A stretch of DNA of 64,000 nucleotides from Sphingobium sp. EM0848 (lineage in GTDB: Bacteria > Pseudomonadota > Alphaproteobacteria > Sphingomonadales > Sphingomonadaceae). The stretch covers positions 3,156,178-3,220,177 of the forward strand of contig NZ_JABXWB010000001.1 in the NCBI RefSeq assembly GCF_013375555.1, read 5' to 3'. The translations under genes and the position numbers were made by a program. The notes beneath the pieces are model-generated. The model saw only the letters and a program-made list of their open reading frames with translations. It searched no databases and had not been told where the DNA came from. Shown one piece after another: positions 17,922 to 27,466 of the stretch (the stretch's first letter is position 1; each line of letters begins with the position of its first letter).

Positions 17922-18545
17922 ATGAGGCTGCTGCGTAGCCTGGCCGAACGGGCGCTGCTTTGGTATTGGCGGCGGAACCAGCATGAAAATCAGCGGTTGC
18001 GCGCCCATTTCCGCAATCGATATGATATCGATGTCGGCCTCTATTCCTATGGCTGTTTCGACCGCTGGCGGATGCCGGGGCCGATCCGGGTCGGGCGCTA
18101 TTGCTCGATCGGAAGCAGCGTGCGGTCGGTGCCGATCAATCACCCCTATCAGGCGATGACGACGCATCCCGCGCTGTACGAACGCAAATTCGGCGCGGTG
18201 GACCGGGACATCCACTGGGACGAACGGCTGGTGATCGAGGATGATGTCTGGATCGGCCACAACGTCATGATCCTGCCCGGATGCAAGTTCATCGGCCGGG
18301 GCAGCATCATCGGCGCGGGCGCCATCGTCACGCGCAATGTCGACCGCTATGCCATCATGGCGGGCAATCCCGCGCGCAAGCTGCGCGATCGGTTCGACCC
18401 GGCCTTGGCAGAACAGCTGGAGGCCAGCCGCTGGTGGGAGATGGACATTCCCGAACTGCGCCAACTCATCGCCACAAAAGGCGATCTGGTCTTTCATCCG
18501 ACGGCGCAAAGCGTGGCGGACTGGCGGGCGAGCGCGGGCCGATAG
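17922..18545 (+). CDS. CatB-type O-acetyltransferase (left-handed beta-helix)
   Basis: A 207-residue hexapeptide-repeat acetyltransferase. Repeats are visible as IRVGRYCSIGSSV, VIEDDVWIGHNVMILPG and GRGSIIGAGAIVTRNV, followed by the family motif YAIMAGNPARKLRDRF. The likely catalytic His is in the VPINHPYQ segment. Such enzymes transfer acetyl from acetyl-CoA to a sugar hydroxyl in the cytoplasm, before export. It starts 49 bases after the ATPase gene and is followed within 2 bases by a GT2 gene, so it belongs to the same transcription unit. The acceptor sugar cannot be predicted. Confidence 0.85.
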   Translation: MRLLRSLAERALLWYWRRNQHENQRLRAHFRNRYDIDVGLYSYGCFDRWRMPGPIRVGRYCSIGSSVRSVPINHPYQAMTTHPALYERKFGAVDRDIHWDERLVIEDDVWIGHNVMILPGCKFIGRGSIIGAGAIVTRNVDRYAIMAGNPARKLRDRFDPALAEQLEASRWWEMDIPELRQLIATKGDLVFHPTAQSVADWRASAGR

Positions 18546-18547
18546 CC

Positions 18548-19420
18548 ATGACCTTTCCCCGCATCAGCGTCATCATCCCGCATTATAATGACCTGTCGTC
18601 GCTGGGCGACTGCCTTGACGCGCTGGAGGCACAGAGCCAGTCGCGCGATAGCTTTGAGATCATCGTCGCGGACAATGGATCGCCCATTGACCGGGCGGCG
18701 ATGGAACGGGTGACGGCAGGCCGGGCAAGGCTGGTCACGGTAGCCGAAAAGGGGGCGGGGCCTGCACGCAATGGCGGAGTGGCGGCGTCGCGAGGCCCTT
18801 ATCTGGCGTTCGTGGATTGCGATTGCACACCGCATGCGCGCTGGCTGGAGGAAGGCGTCGTCGCGTTGGAACGGCATGATCTGGTTGGCGGGCGCATGGT
18901 CGTCACGGTCGACAGGAACCGCGCCATCACCGGGCCAGAAGCCTTTGAGAGCGTGTTCGCTTTCGACAATCGCCGCTATGTCGAGGAGGAGGCGTTCACC
19001 GTGACCGCCAATCTCTTCTGCCCGCGCCGCCTGTTCGACGAGGTGGGCGGCTTCCGCAACGGCGTGTCGGAGGATAAGGACTGGTGCCATCGCGCCCGCG
19101 ATGCGGGCTATCGCATCGGCTATGCCGAACAGGCGATGGTCGGTCACCCCGCGCGCGTGAGCTGGGATGACTTGCGCAACAAATGGCGGCGGCTGAATGC
19201 CGAAACCTACGGCCTTTTTCGCCCGAAACCCTTTGGCACGGTCAAATGGGTAATGCGTAACTGGTTGTTGCCATTGTCCATCGCGGCGCATGTGCCCACA
19301 GTGCTGCGCAGCCCTGCACTGCGATCCATGGCCGAGCGCCGGGCAGCCTTGGCGACATTGGTGCAGATCCGGCTGTGGCGCTTCGTTCATGCGCATCAAC
19401 TGGCCTTCGGGCGGGGGTGA
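18548..19420 (+). CDS. GT2 family glycosyltransferase
   Basis: A 290-residue GT-A glycosyltransferase. The opening strand ISVIIPHYNDLSSLGDCLDAL and IIVADNGSP are standard for GT2, and the metal-binding acidic motif appears as FVDCDCTPH. A GVSEDKDWCHRARDAGYRIGY block supplies the acceptor-site ED motif. It has no clear membrane helix and so acts at the cytoplasmic face of the membrane. The ATG at 18548 sits 2 bases after the acetyltransferase stop; a longer open frame upstream only overlaps that gene and is not used. Donor and acceptor are unknown. Confidence 0.85.
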   Translation: MTFPRISVIIPHYNDLSSLGDCLDALEAQSQSRDSFEIIVADNGSPIDRAAMERVTAGRARLVTVAEKGAGPARNGGVAASRGPYLAFVDCDCTPHARWLEEGVVALERHDLVGGRMVVTVDRNRAITGPEAFESVFAFDNRRYVEEEAFTVTANLFCPRRLFDEVGGFRNGVSEDKDWCHRARDAGYRIGYAEQAMVGHPARVSWDDLRNKWRRLNAETYGLFRPKPFGTVKWVMRNWLLPLSIAAHVPTVLRSPALRSMAERRAALATLVQIRLWRFVHAHQLAFGRG

Positions 19421-19425
19421 CGGGC

Positions 19426-20343
19426 ATGCATGTCGTGGTCTGCATCGTGGGCTTCCGCAATGCCGGGGAGATCCGCACTTGCCTCCAGGCGCTGGAGCAG
19501 GGCCAGCATCGCGATTTCGAAGTCGTGATCTGCGAAAATGGCGGAGACGAAGCGTTTTCAGCATTGCGTGACCTGTTGCCCGAGCGGTTTGCCGGCGGAC
19601 AGGCAGTGACGGCTTTGCTGGCGCCCGGCAATCTGGGTTATGCCGGCGGCGTCAACCAGTGCATCCAGGCGCGGCCCGATGCCGATGCATGGTGGGTGGT
19701 CAATCCTGACACGCGGCCGGAAGCGGACGCGCTCAAGGCCATGGTCGAACGGCTGGAGCGCGGCGATTGCGATGCGGTGGGCGGCACGCTCTATCATGAA
19801 AATGGGCGGGTGCAGGCGCATGGCGGCCGCTGGCGATCATGGATGGCGCGGGCGGAATCGATCGGCCATGGCAGCGCGCTCTCCGATCCCGTCGATCCGC
19901 GTCGGGTCGAGGCGGATATGCATTATCTGCTGGGCGCGTCCATGCTGATGAGCGCGCGTTTCGTGGCCGTGACCGGCCTGATGCGGGAGGATTATTTCCT
20001 CTATGCGGAGGAAGTGGAGTGGTGCTTGCGCGGCCGGGCGCGGGGCATGCGGCTGGGTTTCGCGCCGGATGCGCGGGTCATGCATGGGCAGGGCGGGACC
20101 ACCGGATCGGCCGAGGCGATCGATCGGCGTCCCCGGTTGCCCATCTATCTGGACGAGCGCAACAAGCTGCATGTCGTGCGCGACAGCACGCCCGCCCGCC
20201 TGCCGGTAGCGGTCGGCCTGTCCTTTGTGTTCCTGTTCCTGCGCTTCGGTCGTCGCGGCGCCTGGCGGCAGATGGGCTATGGTCTCGCCGGTTGGGCCGC
20301 TGCCTTGCGGGGCGCGCGCGGACTGCCGCCCTGGATGCGCTGA
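19426..20343 (+). CDS. GT2 family glycosyltransferase (rhamnosyltransferase-like)
   Basis: A 305-residue glycosyltransferase beginning VVVCIVGFRNAGEIRTCL. It has the sugar-nucleotide motif LGYAGGVNQCI, the acidic WWVVNPDTRPE motif (DxD equivalent) and the acceptor block REDYFLYAEEVEWCLRGR. This pattern, N-x-G-x-(A/G)-G-G-x-N then N-P-D, is shared with many rhamnosyl- and galactofuranosyl-transferases. A hydrophobic patch near residues 265-280 (VAVGLSFVFLFLRF) may attach it to the membrane. It is the last gene of the rightward unit; its stop is 4 bases from the end of the convergent ABC transporter gene. Confidence 0.85.
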   Translation: MHVVVCIVGFRNAGEIRTCLQALEQGQHRDFEVVICENGGDEAFSALRDLLPERFAGGQAVTALLAPGNLGYAGGVNQCIQARPDADAWWVVNPDTRPEADALKAMVERLERGDCDAVGGTLYHENGRVQAHGGRWRSWMARAESIGHGSALSDPVDPRRVEADMHYLLGASMLMSARFVAVTGLMREDYFLYAEEVEWCLRGRARGMRLGFAPDARVMHGQGGTTGSAEAIDRRPRLPIYLDERNKLHVVRDSTPARLPVAVGLSFVFLFLRFGRRGAWRQMGYGLAGWAAALRGARGLPPWMR

Positions 20344-20347
20344 ACCT

Positions 20348-22189
20348 TCAGTCGATTACTTCCAGTGAATCAGGATCGCCCAGCATGGCGGCGAAACGGG
20401 ACGATTGCGCCATCAGTTGAGCAGGCGGGCCGGATGCCCGCACCTTGCCGTCCTCGATCCAGACGATGTGATCCACCGTCCTGACGGTTTCCAGCCGATG
20501 GGTGATGATCACCATCGTCCGCCCTGCCATGTGGCTGTCGATGGCGTGGCGAATCCTGTTTTCCAGATCGCGGTCCAGCGCGCTCATCGCCTCGTCCAGG
20601 ATCATGAAGCGTGGCTGGCGCAATATGGCGCGGGCAAGGCCGATGCGTTGGCGCTGCCCGCCGGAAAAACGCAGCCCCTCCTGCCCCACCCATTCCTCGA
20701 AGCCATAGGGCAGGTTCTCGACAAATTCGGCGACCCCGGCGCTGCGGGCGGCGGCGATCACATCCTCCTCCGACGCGTCCTCCCGCGCCATGCGGATATT
20801 GTCGACCACCGTGCCCTCGATCAAATCGACATCCTGTCCGGCAACGCTCAACATCCCCAGCCATTCCGTGCGGCGGCACTCGTTCAGCCTGACGCCATCG
20901 ACCCGGATCTCGCCGGCGACAGGCGCATAGAGGCGCAGCAGCAGATTGACGATGGTGGTCTTGCCCGCCCCGCTCGCGCCGACCAGAGCGGTGGTCTTGC
21001 CCGCTGGTATGGCAAAGGACACGGCGTCCAGTACCTTGTGCTGATCCTCGCCATAAGCGAAGTCGACATCGTGAAAGCTGATGCTGTCGGCAATATCTTT
21101 CACGGGCAGCGTACCGTCGACCGGATACTCCTTGTCTTCATCCTGGATCATCGCCCGTACCGAGCGCAGTTGTGGCTGCACCTGCGCGATGTACAGCATG
21201 TTGGTTTCCAGTTCGCGGACATGCGGCATCAGCCGGTAGAGCAGCACGACCGCGCCCAATGTCACCGCGAAGCTGGTCTGCCACCAACCCGCCGCCGCGA
21301 TGATCGTGCACAATATGGCGAGGTAGCCGATTTCCGTCAGCGGCGGAATCCAGGCGGACAGGCGCAGCATCGCCAGCGAGCTTTCCCGCGCGGCGGCCGA
21401 GGACTGGATGAACCGTTCATGATGGAACTGTTCCTGCCCATAGGCGCGGATCGTCCGCATTCCCTGCAAGGTGACGAGCATATTTTCGCCCAGGCTCCGG
21501 TGCGCGGCCTTCGCCTCTCCGCCATGGGCCCGCGCCGGGCTGGAGAGGAAGCGCATCGCCGTCGAGATGATGAGCGTGCCGACAATCGCCGTCAGCGTGA
21601 TCGGCGCCGACATGCCCAGCAGGAAAAGGACGAAGACCAATATCGAGCAACTGTTGATGATGAGCCGGGTGAAGGCGGCATAGGCGCTGGCGATGGTCCA
21701 GCTTTCGGTGCCCAGCACCTCCATCAGTTCGGCCTGTTCATGCTGCTGCACAAAGGCGTAGGACACGGTCAGATATTGCTCGTGAATGCGGTTGCGCACC
21801 GCCTCGCTGATTTGTTCGCCGATGGCGGAACTGATGCGCGTATAGACCAGCGCCAATATGCCGCGCGCGACGATCATCACCAGGATCAGCAGTGCCAGCT
21901 CGGTCGAACTGCCGAACCAGTTGACGGCGTCGCGCAGGATCTGGCCGACCAGCCCGTCGCCTTCCGCCGCGGCGACCTGTCCGCTGGCGGTGTAGAGGAA
22001 CAGCAGGATCAGGGTGATCCCCACCGTTTCGGCCAGCGAGGAAATCAGGCCCAATATGATGAGCGTCGGCGTGGTCCAGCGCGGCTTGCCCACCATCGTC
22101 AGCAGCCGGTGGAGGTCGTTCAGGGATGCGCGCGCCGCACCCGGTTCGCGCTCGTCCTGCGTCGTTTCTGGGATCGCTTCGTCCGTCAT
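20348..22189 (-). CDS. MsbA/PglK-like ABC exporter
   Basis: A full-length half-transporter of 613 residues: a six-helix membrane domain and an ABC ATPase with intact Walker A (GASGAGKTT), signature (FSGGQRQR), Walker B (FMILDEAMSALD) and switch histidine (IITHRLE). Because it is the last gene of an operon of glycosyltransferases, and the window has no Wzx flippase, it may flip a lipid-linked oligosaccharide, as PglK does in Campylobacter; lipid or peptide export is the alternative. The ATG at 22189 overlaps the upstream GT2 stop (ATGA). A TTG at 22198 would add three residues and is less likely. Confidence 0.85.
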   Translation of the reverse strand: MTDEAIPETTQDEREPGAARASLNDLHRLLTMVGKPRWTTPTLIILGLISSLAETVGITLILLFLYTASGQVAAAEGDGLVGQILRDAVNWFGSSTELALLILVMIVARGILALVYTRISSAIGEQISEAVRNRIHEQYLTVSYAFVQQHEQAELMEVLGTESWTIASAYAAFTRLIINSCSILVFVLFLLGMSAPITLTAIVGTLIISTAMRFLSSPARAHGGEAKAAHRSLGENMLVTLQGMRTIRAYGQEQFHHERFIQSSAAARESSLAMLRLSAWIPPLTEIGYLAILCTIIAAAGWWQTSFAVTLGAVVLLYRLMPHVRELETNMLYIAQVQPQLRSVRAMIQDEDKEYPVDGTLPVKDIADSISFHDVDFAYGEDQHKVLDAVSFAIPAGKTTALVGASGAGKTTIVNLLLRLYAPVAGEIRVDGVRLNECRRTEWLGMLSVAGQDVDLIEGTVVDNIRMAREDASEEDVIAAARSAGVAEFVENLPYGFEEWVGQEGLRFSGGQRQRIGLARAILRQPRFMILDEAMSALDRDLENRIRHAIDSHMAGRTMVIITHRLETVRTVDHIVWIEDGKVRASGPPAQLMAQSSRFAAMLGDPDSLEVID

Positions 22190-23202
22190 GGCGCGCAATC
22201 GCCAATCGCGAAGACATAGGGCTGGGCTGGCGGCTGCGGCCGACGGCCGTGGCGGAGGGCGCGCAGGCGCCGCCGCAGGCGTCTTGCTGCCCCCCGCGCA
22301 AGTTGCATGCCGGCACTGGGCGCGGAACGGAACAGGATGTGCGCGGCAAGGCGCGGCTGGGGCCGAGCCAGCATCGCGACCAGCGCCGTCAATTGCCGCG
22401 CATCGCGCAGGAAGACGGCCCGGCGCGCCAGCCAGATCGCATAATTGGCCAGCCCTTCCTTGAGAATTGCCTGTTTGTCGCCGTGGCGTGTCGCCATTTC
22501 ATCGACGACCATCATCCAAGACCGCAACATGCGGCACATGTTGCTGGACATATTGTCGGGCAGATAGCGGTAGCCGACCAGATAATCCGGCACCACGGCG
22601 AAGCGATGCCGTTCCGCGACGCGGGCGTAGAACAATATGTCCTCGCACCCCTGTGCTCCGGCGCGCCATAATCCGCTCTCGAAACCCCGGGCATCGATCA
22701 GCGCTTGCCGCCGGACCAGCGCCGCGCTGCCATTGCCGATGAAATTGCCCCGGAACAGATGGTCGAGAACCCAGCCGTCCCGCATCGGCCGGTCGCGATT
22801 GTCGGTGACATGGCTGTGCACGTCGATCTTCGCTGACCAACAATAAACCAGGCCGCAATCGGCACCCGCCGCGTCGAGCGCCTCCAATTGCCGCTCGATC
22901 TTGCCGGGCGCCCACAGGTCGTCCGCGTCGACAAAGGCGATCAGGTCCGACCGGGCATCCTGCCAGCCACGATTGCGTGCGGCGGCGACCCCGCCATTTT
23001 GCGTTTCAATCAACCGCACGCGCGGGTCGGCGGCGGCGTGGGACCGCACGATGGCGGCCGTCTCGTCGCGCGACCCGTCGTCCACCACGATGATCTCCAG
23101 CGCGCTATGGGTCTGGCTGCGGACACTGCGCAGTGTTTCGTCAATGGTCGCCCGGGCGTTGTAGGCGGGGATGACGATGCTCACCAGTCGCTCGTCGGTC
23201 AT
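22186..23202 (-). CDS. GT2 family glycosyltransferase
   Basis: A 338-residue GT-A enzyme with LVSIVIPAYNARATIDETL at the start, VVDDGSRDET, and the metal-binding motif AFVDADDLW near residue 88, followed by GCEDILFYARV as the acceptor-site block. The C-terminal 90 residues are Arg/Ala-rich and probably lie against the membrane. Both ends overlap neighbours by 4 bases (ATGA at each junction), placing it in a four-gene minus-strand operon. The frame is open well upstream, but that part lies inside the preceding gene; the ATG at 23202 begins exactly at the conserved strand. Confidence 0.85.
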   Translation of the reverse strand: MTDERLVSIVIPAYNARATIDETLRSVRSQTHSALEIIVVDDGSRDETAAIVRSHAAADPRVRLIETQNGGVAAARNRGWQDARSDLIAFVDADDLWAPGKIERQLEALDAAGADCGLVYCWSAKIDVHSHVTDNRDRPMRDGWVLDHLFRGNFIGNGSAALVRRQALIDARGFESGLWRAGAQGCEDILFYARVAERHRFAVVPDYLVGYRYLPDNMSSNMCRMLRSWMMVVDEMATRHGDKQAILKEGLANYAIWLARRAVFLRDARQLTALVAMLARPQPRLAAHILFRSAPSAGMQLARGAARRLRRRLRALRHGRRPQPPAQPYVFAIGDCAP

Positions 23203-26200
23203 CGCACAGCCTCCATCATTGCAGCGAAATCCGCGACCGTGCGGTCGCCGCATATCTCCATCCGGCTGAGGTCGAAGAGACAGTCGCCCAACGTCACCGC
23301 GCCCACGCCACCGCCCAGCGCCAGACCATAGCCGCACTGTTCGGCCAGCCTGCCGAAGCGGCCGTCCGTCGCGCCGAAGGGGGATGCGACGGCGCGGGGC
23401 GCCCAGCCGATCCATCGTTCGATCATTGCCCGCGAGCGCAGCAATTCGCCTGCCAGTTCCCGGCTCGACAGGCCGTCTGCTGCCCGATGCGATGCGAGAT
23501 GGGAGCCGAAGAACACCCCCTCCTGCGCCAGCCGCGCTATGGTCGCGGCATCCATCAGCGGCGCGGGCGTTCCGTGCCGCGCGTCCCATTGGGACGTGCC
23601 ACCGACATGATCGGTCACCAGAAACACTTCCGCCGTCAGGTCGAGGCTCCGGAGGACAGGCCAGGCGTTATCGGCAAAATCCTGAAATCCGTCATCGAAG
23701 GTGATCCAGACCGGCCGCCCGGCAAAGGGCTCGTCATGGGCGAGGTGCCATTGGACATGATCGGCGGTCACCGCATGATAGCCATGCGACCGCAACCAGC
23801 GCATCTGGTCGCGGAAATCCCTGCATGTCACGCGATAGCGCCGTAGCGCATCCGGCCCTTCGTCGCTGACCGCATGGTACATCAGCACCGGCAGGGCGGG
23901 CCGGCGTTCCCCCACGGCTTCGGCCCGCAGCGTGGGCGCGCCGTTCCATATGACCCGTCGCGCAACCGCCGGGTCCAGCGGCGCCTCTATCCGATACCGT
24001 TCGATCACCGGCGAAGCGGATATTTCCTCCTCCGCAACACGGCGGAAGCGGTCGACGCGATACAGTTCGGTCTGGATCGACCGTTCGAGGATCAGGCCGG
24101 GCACATCCTCCAGAGCCTGCGCGATCACCTTGACGCCGAAGGGATTGGCCCAGTCGAAGCCGGTCCGGCTGCGGTCGTCGCCGATCATATGGGCATGGGC
24201 GGTGATCATGACGCCGCCCGGCGCCAAGGCCGTCGTCAGCCGCGCGACCACTGCCTGCAATTCAGCGACATCATCCAGATAGTAGAGGACTTCGGAACAG
24301 ACGATCAGGTCCATGTTTTGCGGTAACGGGTCACGGGACAGGTCGAGCACGGCGAAATCGATATTGTCCCTGCCCTTGCACCGTGCATGAGCGCGCATCA
24401 CGGCCGGCTCGGCGATATCGGTGGCGGTCAGATGGCCGACCTTCGCCGCCAGCATGGTGGTGAAGCGCCCCTCCGCACAGGCCAGTTCCAGCGCCTTGGC
24501 CACGGGACGGTCCGGCAACAGGGACAATTGCAGGCGATATTTCTCCTGCTCATAGGGCGAGCCATAATTCCACGGGTCTTCCGTCGCGAAATAACTGTCC
24601 CAGAAAGCCTTCCGGTCGCCGTCGCGCGCCGCTTCGGCCGGCGGCTCCAGTCGGGGTGCCGCTGCCGGTGCGGGCTTTGGCGCCATCAGGGCCTCGGCGC
24701 GGGCCTCCACCGCCAGCAGAGCCAGTGCGTGATTATGGCCGCCGGGCGGATACATGTTGGGAAGGTGATCCACCAGATGCACGCCTTCCGCCAATGCCCT
24801 CCGGCGGTCATCGCCCGCGCTGAGCCTGCGCGCGATCCGCGTCATCCATCCCAATTGCGAGCGGTCCACGCCGTGCTGGCCTTCCGCGCGCCGAATGGCT
24901 GCCGGTGCGGCAAGAGCGCCGATGAAGCCGCCGATGGCCTTGCGCGTCGGATCGGGGAAGCGGCTCTGGTCCACCCATTCCAACAGGTCGAACCGCCCCA
25001 GCATGGCCGGTTCGGCAATGGCGGCGACCTCTTCGCCCTCCATGACATAGGCGTAGAGCCGATCCTGCGGGCCGACCGTTTCCGTGACCGTCGGCGCATC
25101 GGCCGCCATGCGCAGCCCCAATGTCAGGCCCAGCGGACGCGGCGCCGACAGATCGTCATGACAAAGCAGCTTGCGGTCCAGCGCATAGCGCATCCGGCGT
25201 TCCGCGACGGGATCGGCCCAGGCCTGTCCCATTTCAAGGAACAGCCGGTCCAACGCTTCCCCATAATCGGGCCAAAGCGCGGCAAGCCGCGACGGCACGG
25301 TTCGCAGGCTGACCGACAGTGCCTCGATGATCGTGTCGGCAAGCGCCTCCGCCCGGTCGGGGCCGCAGCCGAGAGCGGCCAGAACCTCCCGGTCGAGGAC
25401 CAGATCGTCCCCACCGATCAGCGCGACCACCATGTTCCACAGGGCGAACCAAGCATAGGCCTCTTCCGGCGAAAGGCCGTTGGCGTCGTCCAGCCCGGCG
25501 GCATGGTGGGGCAGGGGATGGCGCACGCGCGGATCGGGTCCGAAGGCGCGGAACACCACCTTCCGTCCATCCTCCAGCATCTGGCGGCTGGCGCGGGTCA
25601 GCGATCCGGTGGAGGCGCGGTAATAGGCAAAGGGCTTGTCCACCATCAGCCATTGCGTGCCCGCGCGGGAGAGGCGTTGCCACAGATCCCAATCCTCGCA
25701 CGTCGGCAGGCTCGTGTCGAAACCGCCTGCGTCCACGACCATCTGCCGGTCGATCATCAGGCAATTGATCGTGACCGCGCAGGTCCGGGCAAATATGTGG
25801 AAGGGCGCATCCTGCACCCGTGGATCGACCGTGCTGGCCGTCATCGTCCCATCGGGCATGACCCGCTGATAGCCGCAATAGGCGACGCGATAGTCCGGCG
25901 CTGCATCCAGCGCGGCCAGCATCGTCGCCATGAAGCCGGGATCGATCCAGTCGTCCGAATCCAGAAAACTCATCCACTGGCCAGCGGCCAGCGCGATCCC
26001 GCGATTCCGCGCCGCCGCCGCGCCTTCGCGCGTGCCCTGCACCAACCGGAAACGGCTGTCCTGCGCAGCGCGTCGGGCCACGATGGCGGCTGTCGCGTCG
26101 GTCGATCCGTCATCGACGATCAACGCTTCCCAATCGGTGAAGCTCTGGGCGGCAAGGCTGTCCAGTGCCGCCTCGATCGTCGCTTCCGCATTATAGGCCG

Positions 26201-26234
26201 GCATGATGACCGAAACGCATGGCGCCTCAGCCAT
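23199..26234 (-). CDS. Trifunctional GT2 / SAM-methyltransferase / polysaccharide deacetylase
   Basis: A 1011-residue fusion. Residues 1 to about 230 are a GT2 domain (VSVIMPAYNAEATIEAAL, FLDSDDW). A helical linker ends in a proline/alanine tract. Residues about 555-740 form a NodS-like class I methyltransferase (KALELACAEGRFTTMLAAK, DLIVCSEVLYYLDD). Residues about 785-1011 form a carbohydrate esterase 4 (NodB-type) domain with the metal aspartates in WITFDDGFQD (near 846) and histidines in FFGSHLASHR (near 910). There is no signal peptide, so all activities would be cytoplasmic, on nucleotide- or lipid-linked sugar. It could add a sugar, deacetylate an N-acetyl group and methylate the product. 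It overlaps both neighbours (4 and 8 bases). Confidence 0.85.
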   Translation of the reverse strand: MAEAPCVSVIMPAYNAEATIEAALDSLAAQSFTDWEALIVDDGSTDATAAIVARRAAQDSRFRLVQGTREGAAAARNRGIALAAGQWMSFLDSDDWIDPGFMATMLAALDAAPDYRVAYCGYQRVMPDGTMTASTVDPRVQDAPFHIFARTCAVTINCLMIDRQMVVDAGGFDTSLPTCEDWDLWQRLSRAGTQWLMVDKPFAYYRASTGSLTRASRQMLEDGRKVVFRAFGPDPRVRHPLPHHAAGLDDANGLSPEEAYAWFALWNMVVALIGGDDLVLDREVLAALGCGPDRAEALADTIIEALSVSLRTVPSRLAALWPDYGEALDRLFLEMGQAWADPVAERRMRYALDRKLLCHDDLSAPRPLGLTLGLRMAADAPTVTETVGPQDRLYAYVMEGEEVAAIAEPAMLGRFDLLEWVDQSRFPDPTRKAIGGFIGALAAPAAIRRAEGQHGVDRSQLGWMTRIARRLSAGDDRRRALAEGVHLVDHLPNMYPPGGHNHALALLAVEARAEALMAPKPAPAAAPRLEPPAEAARDGDRKAFWDSYFATEDPWNYGSPYEQEKYRLQLSLLPDRPVAKALELACAEGRFTTMLAAKVGHLTATDIAEPAVMRAHARCKGRDNIDFAVLDLSRDPLPQNMDLIVCSEVLYYLDDVAELQAVVARLTTALAPGGVMITAHAHMIGDDRSRTGFDWANPFGVKVIAQALEDVPGLILERSIQTELYRVDRFRRVAEEEISASPVIERYRIEAPLDPAVARRVIWNGAPTLRAEAVGERRPALPVLMYHAVSDEGPDALRRYRVTCRDFRDQMRWLRSHGYHAVTADHVQWHLAHDEPFAGRPVWITFDDGFQDFADNAWPVLRSLDLTAEVFLVTDHVGGTSQWDARHGTPAPLMDAATIARLAQEGVFFGSHLASHRAADGLSSRELAGELLRSRAMIERWIGWAPRAVASPFGATDGRFGRLAEQCGYGLALGGGVGAVTLGDCLFDLSRMEICGDRTVADFAAMMEAVR

Positions 26235-27375
26235 GGGGGCGCTTCTGCCGCCAGTAGAATAGGAGGCCTGCGAAATAGCCGGTGACTTCCTGCTTCAGAA
26301 AGCGATCCTCGATGGTTCGGCCCTGCCACAGCCGCCGCCATATCCGCCCCGCATACCAGCGCGGCATCCACCACAATGCTTGCCGAAGGTTGCAGCGCAG
26401 CCCGGTGCGTTCGTTCTGCACCATCAGCGCCGCCGCATGACCCCGCATGTAGGAATAGATCTGGTGAGACAGCCCTTCCATCGCCCGGCGATGGAAGTGG
26501 AAGGCGATGGCTGTGGGTTCGTAACGGCAATCGATCCCCGCCGCGAGCAGGCGGTACCAATATTCCGAATCGCCCGAACAGCCCGCCTGTCCGACATCCA
26601 GCCGCTCGTCGAACAGGCCGACCCTGTCGAAAACATCGCGGCGGAAGGCCATGCTGGCCCCCGCGCCGACCTTCCACGCGGGAAAGACGGCCTGGGCGGA
26701 GGTCGCCGCAAAATCGGCGGCGCGAAAATCGATCCGGTCATAGCCCTGGCCGAAACTCCAGAAGCTTTCGAAATGGCGTTGCGCCGCCGTTTCCAGCTCG
26801 CCCGGCAGCACCAGCCCGGTCACCGCGCCGATGGACGGCTCGTCGAAGGCGGCCAGCAGATGCTCCAGCCATTGCGGGTGCAACAGCACATCGTCGTCCG
26901 TATAGGCGATGATATCGGCGGTGGCGCGCATGGCGCCGGTGTTGCGGGCGAAATCCAGCCCCGGCCGGTCCTCCCGCACATAGACGACGCCTGCCTCCAG
27001 CGCGACTTCGCGGGTGCGCCCGTCGCGCGAGGCATTGTCGACGACCACGATTTCGCTGGGCGTGACGCTTTGTTGCGGAAGCGAAGCGAGGCAGCGCTTC
27101 AGCTCTTCCGGCCGGTCGCGGGTGCAGATCACCACGCTGACGCTCAGCGGCGGCAGGGAAGCGGGGCGTGCGGGCGGGGTGCCGGTCTCCACGCGTTTTT
27201 CCCGGCCGTCGTCCAGCCGCAGAACATGGCCCACCGCATAGCCGGAACGCCAGAAAACGGTCATGGCTTCGCTTGCCGCGGCAAACGGGGCGGCGTCCGC
27301 CCTGTCGAGATCGATATGCTTGACACCTTGCACGCCGGACAGGCCCGGCAAGGATTGTGCAGGAAGATATGACAC
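26227..27375 (-). CDS. GT2 family glycosyltransferase (operon leader)
   Basis: A 382-residue enzyme with an N-terminal extension of about 75 residues before the GT2 strand LSVSVVICTRDRPEELKRCL. Diagnostic motifs are IVVVDNASRDG, the acidic IIAYTDDDVLLHP, and GCSGDSEYWYRLLAAG as the acceptor block. It is likely to extend a lipid-linked intermediate at the membrane. The start codon is GTG at 27375; the first internal ATG (MTVFW) is 37 residues in and would remove part of the extension. First gene of the four-gene operon; its promoter must lie in the 90 bases shared with the divergent glycoside hydrolase gene. Confidence 0.8.
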   Translation of the reverse strand: MSYLPAQSLPGLSGVQGVKHIDLDRADAAPFAAASEAMTVFWRSGYAVGHVLRLDDGREKRVETGTPPARPASLPPLSVSVVICTRDRPEELKRCLASLPQQSVTPSEIVVVDNASRDGRTREVALEAGVVYVREDRPGLDFARNTGAMRATADIIAYTDDDVLLHPQWLEHLLAAFDEPSIGAVTGLVLPGELETAAQRHFESFWSFGQGYDRIDFRAADFAATSAQAVFPAWKVGAGASMAFRRDVFDRVGLFDERLDVGQAGCSGDSEYWYRLLAAGIDCRYEPTAIAFHFHRRAMEGLSHQIYSYMRGHAAALMVQNERTGLRCNLRQALWWMPRWYAGRIWRRLWQGRTIEDRFLKQEVTGYFAGLLFYWRQKRPHG

Positions 27376-27466
27376 GATAGCCTGACCGTTATTGCCCCTG
27401 TCCCGTTCGACGGGATTTTTTGTTCAATGCAGCAAAAGCACGCCAGTCGCAACTATTGCCATAGGC

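Noticed and set aside
20405..26285. Two long plus-strand open frames (20405-22219 and 24387-26285)
   Set aside because: Antisense to the ABC exporter and the trifunctional protein; no motifs and no ribosome sites.
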